DNA of 64,000 nt, taken from positions 63,014 through 127,013 of the forward strand of contig DJMN01000060.1 of assembly GCA_002435385.1 (NCBI GenBank). Reading direction: 5' to 3'. Shown one piece after another: positions 63,917 through 64,000 of this stretch. How positions within the stretch are numbered: position 1 is the first letter of the stretch; the number at the start of each line of letters is the position of its first letter. This stretch comes from Patescibacteria group bacterium UBA6489. GTDB lineage: Bacteria; Patescibacteriota; Gracilibacteria; BD1-5; UBA6164. The position numbers were made by a program, and so were the translations under genes. The notes beneath the pieces are model-generated. The model was not told the DNA's origin and ran no database searches. It saw only the letters and a list, made by a program, of their open reading frames with translations.

Positions 63917-64000
63917 ATATAACCTATTAAATCATAATTTTCCATTTTTAGCAAATATCCATTAAATTTAAATAAGATGGTAATGGTCCTTAAGATAGGT

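Noticed and set aside
1..64000. CRISPR array
   Set aside because: No regularly spaced direct repeats with unique spacers; the repeats present are irregularly scattered palindromes.

Overview
The window reads as a chromosomal segment of a candidate-phyla-radiation (CPR) bacterium of the Absconditabacteria (SR1) / Gracilibacteria type. It is very AT-rich and all its genes only make sense when UGA is read as glycine (genetic code 25). In-frame TGA falls on invariant glycines (the QueC pyrophosphatase loop, the P-loops of four ABC transporters, YchF, PcrA and PtuA, the VTG motif of the reverse transcriptase). Tryptophan is TGG and every gene ends in TAA or TAG. Under the standard code each gene breaks into short pieces. 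All start and stop coordinates here were read by hand with TGA as Gly, and each start-stop pair is a whole number of codons.

Layout: 0-1.4 kb queE and queC (7-deazaguanine synthesis). 1.5-10.1 kb four paralogous half-size ABC exporters with a small membrane protein. 10.1-18.5 kb nucleoside kinase, ychF, valS, dus and small membrane or secreted proteins. 18.9-24.4 kb a 3D/peptidoglycan-binding protein, rlmE, an orphan histidine kinase and a U32 peptidase-like tRNA hydroxylation protein. 24.7-27.2 kb a two-gene Septu-type defence system (PtuA ATPase plus PtuB HNH nuclease). 28-38.9 kb peroxiredoxin, cysteine hydrolase, HtpX, SLH-domain proteins, a second 3D protein, an SPFH protein, uvrC and tatD. 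39-44.9 kb cell-envelope genes (FemAB-like, DegT aminotransferase, membrane-anchored Mur ligase, TRIC channel) and a hydrolase. 45-51.8 kb pcrA/uvrD, SLH protein, ppaC, folA, nrnA. 51.8-57.5 kb lipoprotein, AI-2E family permease and three adjacent peptidoglycan-degrading enzymes. 57.6-59.9 kb rnr and tRNA-Leu(CAA). 60-64 kb membrane proteins, a retron-type reverse transcriptase preceded by a structured non-coding region, and an unknown protein.

A dense family of short palindromic repeats (core CCCTCC-loop-GGAGGG followed by TTAGGGGG-like tails) runs through the window. Most copies are intergenic, but several lie inside genes in frame (two ABC transporters, valS, uvrC, pcrA). The ABC paralogs supply both occupied and empty versions of the same site. 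A second palindromic family (CTTCC-loop-GGAAG preceded by a CCATCCCCTC-type arm) occurs three times, once inside uvrC.

The gene set (reduced metabolism, many envelope-active enzymes, SLH and PG-binding proteins, peptidoglycan hydrolases, a Septu system and a retron) fits a small-genome epibiont or predator of other bacteria that also defends itself against phage. The lifestyle is inference from known relatives, not something the sequence shows. Four non-coding elements look worth attention: the retron RNA region, a paired 98-100 nt long-hairpin element at 32.1 and 43.1 kb, a 34 nt leader element at the same distance upstream of queC and the peroxiredoxin gene, and a terminator-bounded structured stretch after the Septu genes.
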